From assembly GCF_009735645.1 (NCBI RefSeq), contig NZ_CP032550.1, positions 2,852,001 through 2,916,000 of the forward strand: 64,000 nt of DNA. The letters are read 5' to 3'. The position numbers and the translations under genes are program-made. The notes under the pieces were generated by a model, which worked only from the letters and a program-made list of their open reading frames with translations, was not told the DNA's origin and ran no database searches. This DNA comes from Microbacterium oryzae. Lineage in GTDB: Bacteria > Actinomycetota > Actinomycetes > Actinomycetales > Microbacteriaceae. Position 1 is the first letter of the stretch, and each line of letters starts with the position of its first letter. This document shows, piece by piece, positions 63,660-64,000 of this stretch.

Positions 63660-64000
63660 ATGACCGACCTGATCGACACCACGGAGATGTACCTCCGCAC
63701 CATCCTCGACCTCGAGGAGGAGGAGATTGTGCCGCTGCGCGCGCGCATCTCGGAGCGGCTCGGGCACTCGGGCCCCACGGTGTCGCAGACGGTCGCGCGC
63801 ATGGAGCGCGACGGTCTCGTCGTGGTCGCGGAGGACCGGCGGCTGCGGCTGACCGACGACGGCCGCGCCAAGGCCGTCGAGGTCATGCGCAAGCACCGCC
63901 TCGCCGAGCGGCTGCTGTCGGATGTCATCGGCCTCGACTGGGCGTACGTGCACGACGAGGCCTGCCGGTGGGAGCACGTCATGAGCGAGCAGGTCGAGCG
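63660..64000 (+). CDS. dtxR: Iron-dependent regulator, DtxR/IdeR family (3' truncated by window)
   Basis: The first about 113 residues of a metal-dependent repressor. The winged helix contains [34 protein letters not shown] and MERDGLVVV. The dimerisation start [19 protein letters not shown] follows, then the metal-binding [12 protein letters not shown] with the Cys, Glu and His ligands of DtxR site 2. With Fe2+ it should repress siderophore and iron-uptake genes. GGAGG lies before ATG 63660. The SH3-like C-terminal domain is beyond the window. Confidence 0.95.
   Translation, partial: MTDLIDTTEMYLRTILDLEEEEIVPLRARISERLGHSGPTVSQTVARMERDGLVVVAEDRRLRLTDDGRAKAVEVMRKHRLAERLLSDVIGLDWAYVHDEACRWEHVMSEQVE

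Overview
This window is a stretch of core chromosome from a high-GC actinobacterium. Base composition is strongly GC-rich throughout. Gene content and order point to Microbacteriaceae, most likely Microbacterium or a close relative: GTP-type PEP carboxykinase beside a RamB-like regulator, fused IspDF next to CarD, a GlnR-type regulator, the gpmA-phoU-senX3-regX3 block, an XPB-type helicase, and a DtxR/IdeR-type iron regulator at the right end. I see no insertion sequence, prophage, CRISPR array, rRNA or plasmid gene. One tRNA (Thr, anticodon TGT) is present.

Layout. 1-7.4 kb: the edge of a leaderless minus-strand gene, a Bcr/CflA-type drug exporter, a PAP2 phosphatase, a HerA-like ATPase, a Pro/Glu-rich membrane-anchored protein coupled to an alpha/beta hydrolase, and nagA. 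7.4-13.3 kb: a ZTP riboswitch in front of glyA-folD (one-carbon metabolism), then ramB divergent from pckG. 13.3-19.7 kb: a winged-helix (AlkZ-like) protein, a short tandem repeat array, an ABC exporter, a flavin disulfide reductase and an MHS-type symporter. 19.9-24.1 kb: a small membrane protein with a palindromic operator candidate, then the riboflavin operon ribD-ribE-ribBA-ribH behind an FMN riboswitch. 24.2-31.2 kb: an Fpg-type glycosylase, trpS with an acetyltransferase, ppk coupled to a Nudix/phosphatase fusion (MutT1-like), glnR, and two small membrane proteins. 31.2-38.4 kb: nitrobindin-like protein, ygfZ, a methyltransferase, gpmA, phoU, senX3-regX3 and a lipoprotein. 38.4-44.1 kb: carD, ispDF, an acetyltransferase and EamA transporter, cysS and rlmB. 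44.1-52.9 kb: a DUF4032 protein, a UgpC-like ATPase, a cysteine-less thioredoxin-fold protein, tRNA-Thr, a membrane hydrolase, nitroreductase with msrB, and several small proteins. 52.8-64 kb: groL under two CIRCE operators, an orphan WXG100 protein, a PhoP-like two-component pair, the XPB helicase with an Ssl2-like partner, a cold-shock protein with an acidic DUF3027 protein, serC, and a truncated dtxR/ideR.

How the genes work together. Two riboswitches tie transcripts to folate/ZTP and FMN status. glnR, phoU, senX3-regX3 and ppk give a nitrogen/phosphate control neighbourhood. Many genes are tightly packed with ATGA or GTGA stop/start overlaps. The most consistent signal across the window is a -10 hexamer (mostly TANNNT) ending 6-7 bases before the start codon, the hallmark of leaderless transcription. 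I used it to choose many starts. Most of the window is ordinary housekeeping DNA. The less explained items are the intergenic GGTCTCGGAGC repeats, a 37-codon leaderless membrane microprotein, the thioredoxin-fold protein lacking its CXXC, and a structured spacer before ygfZ.
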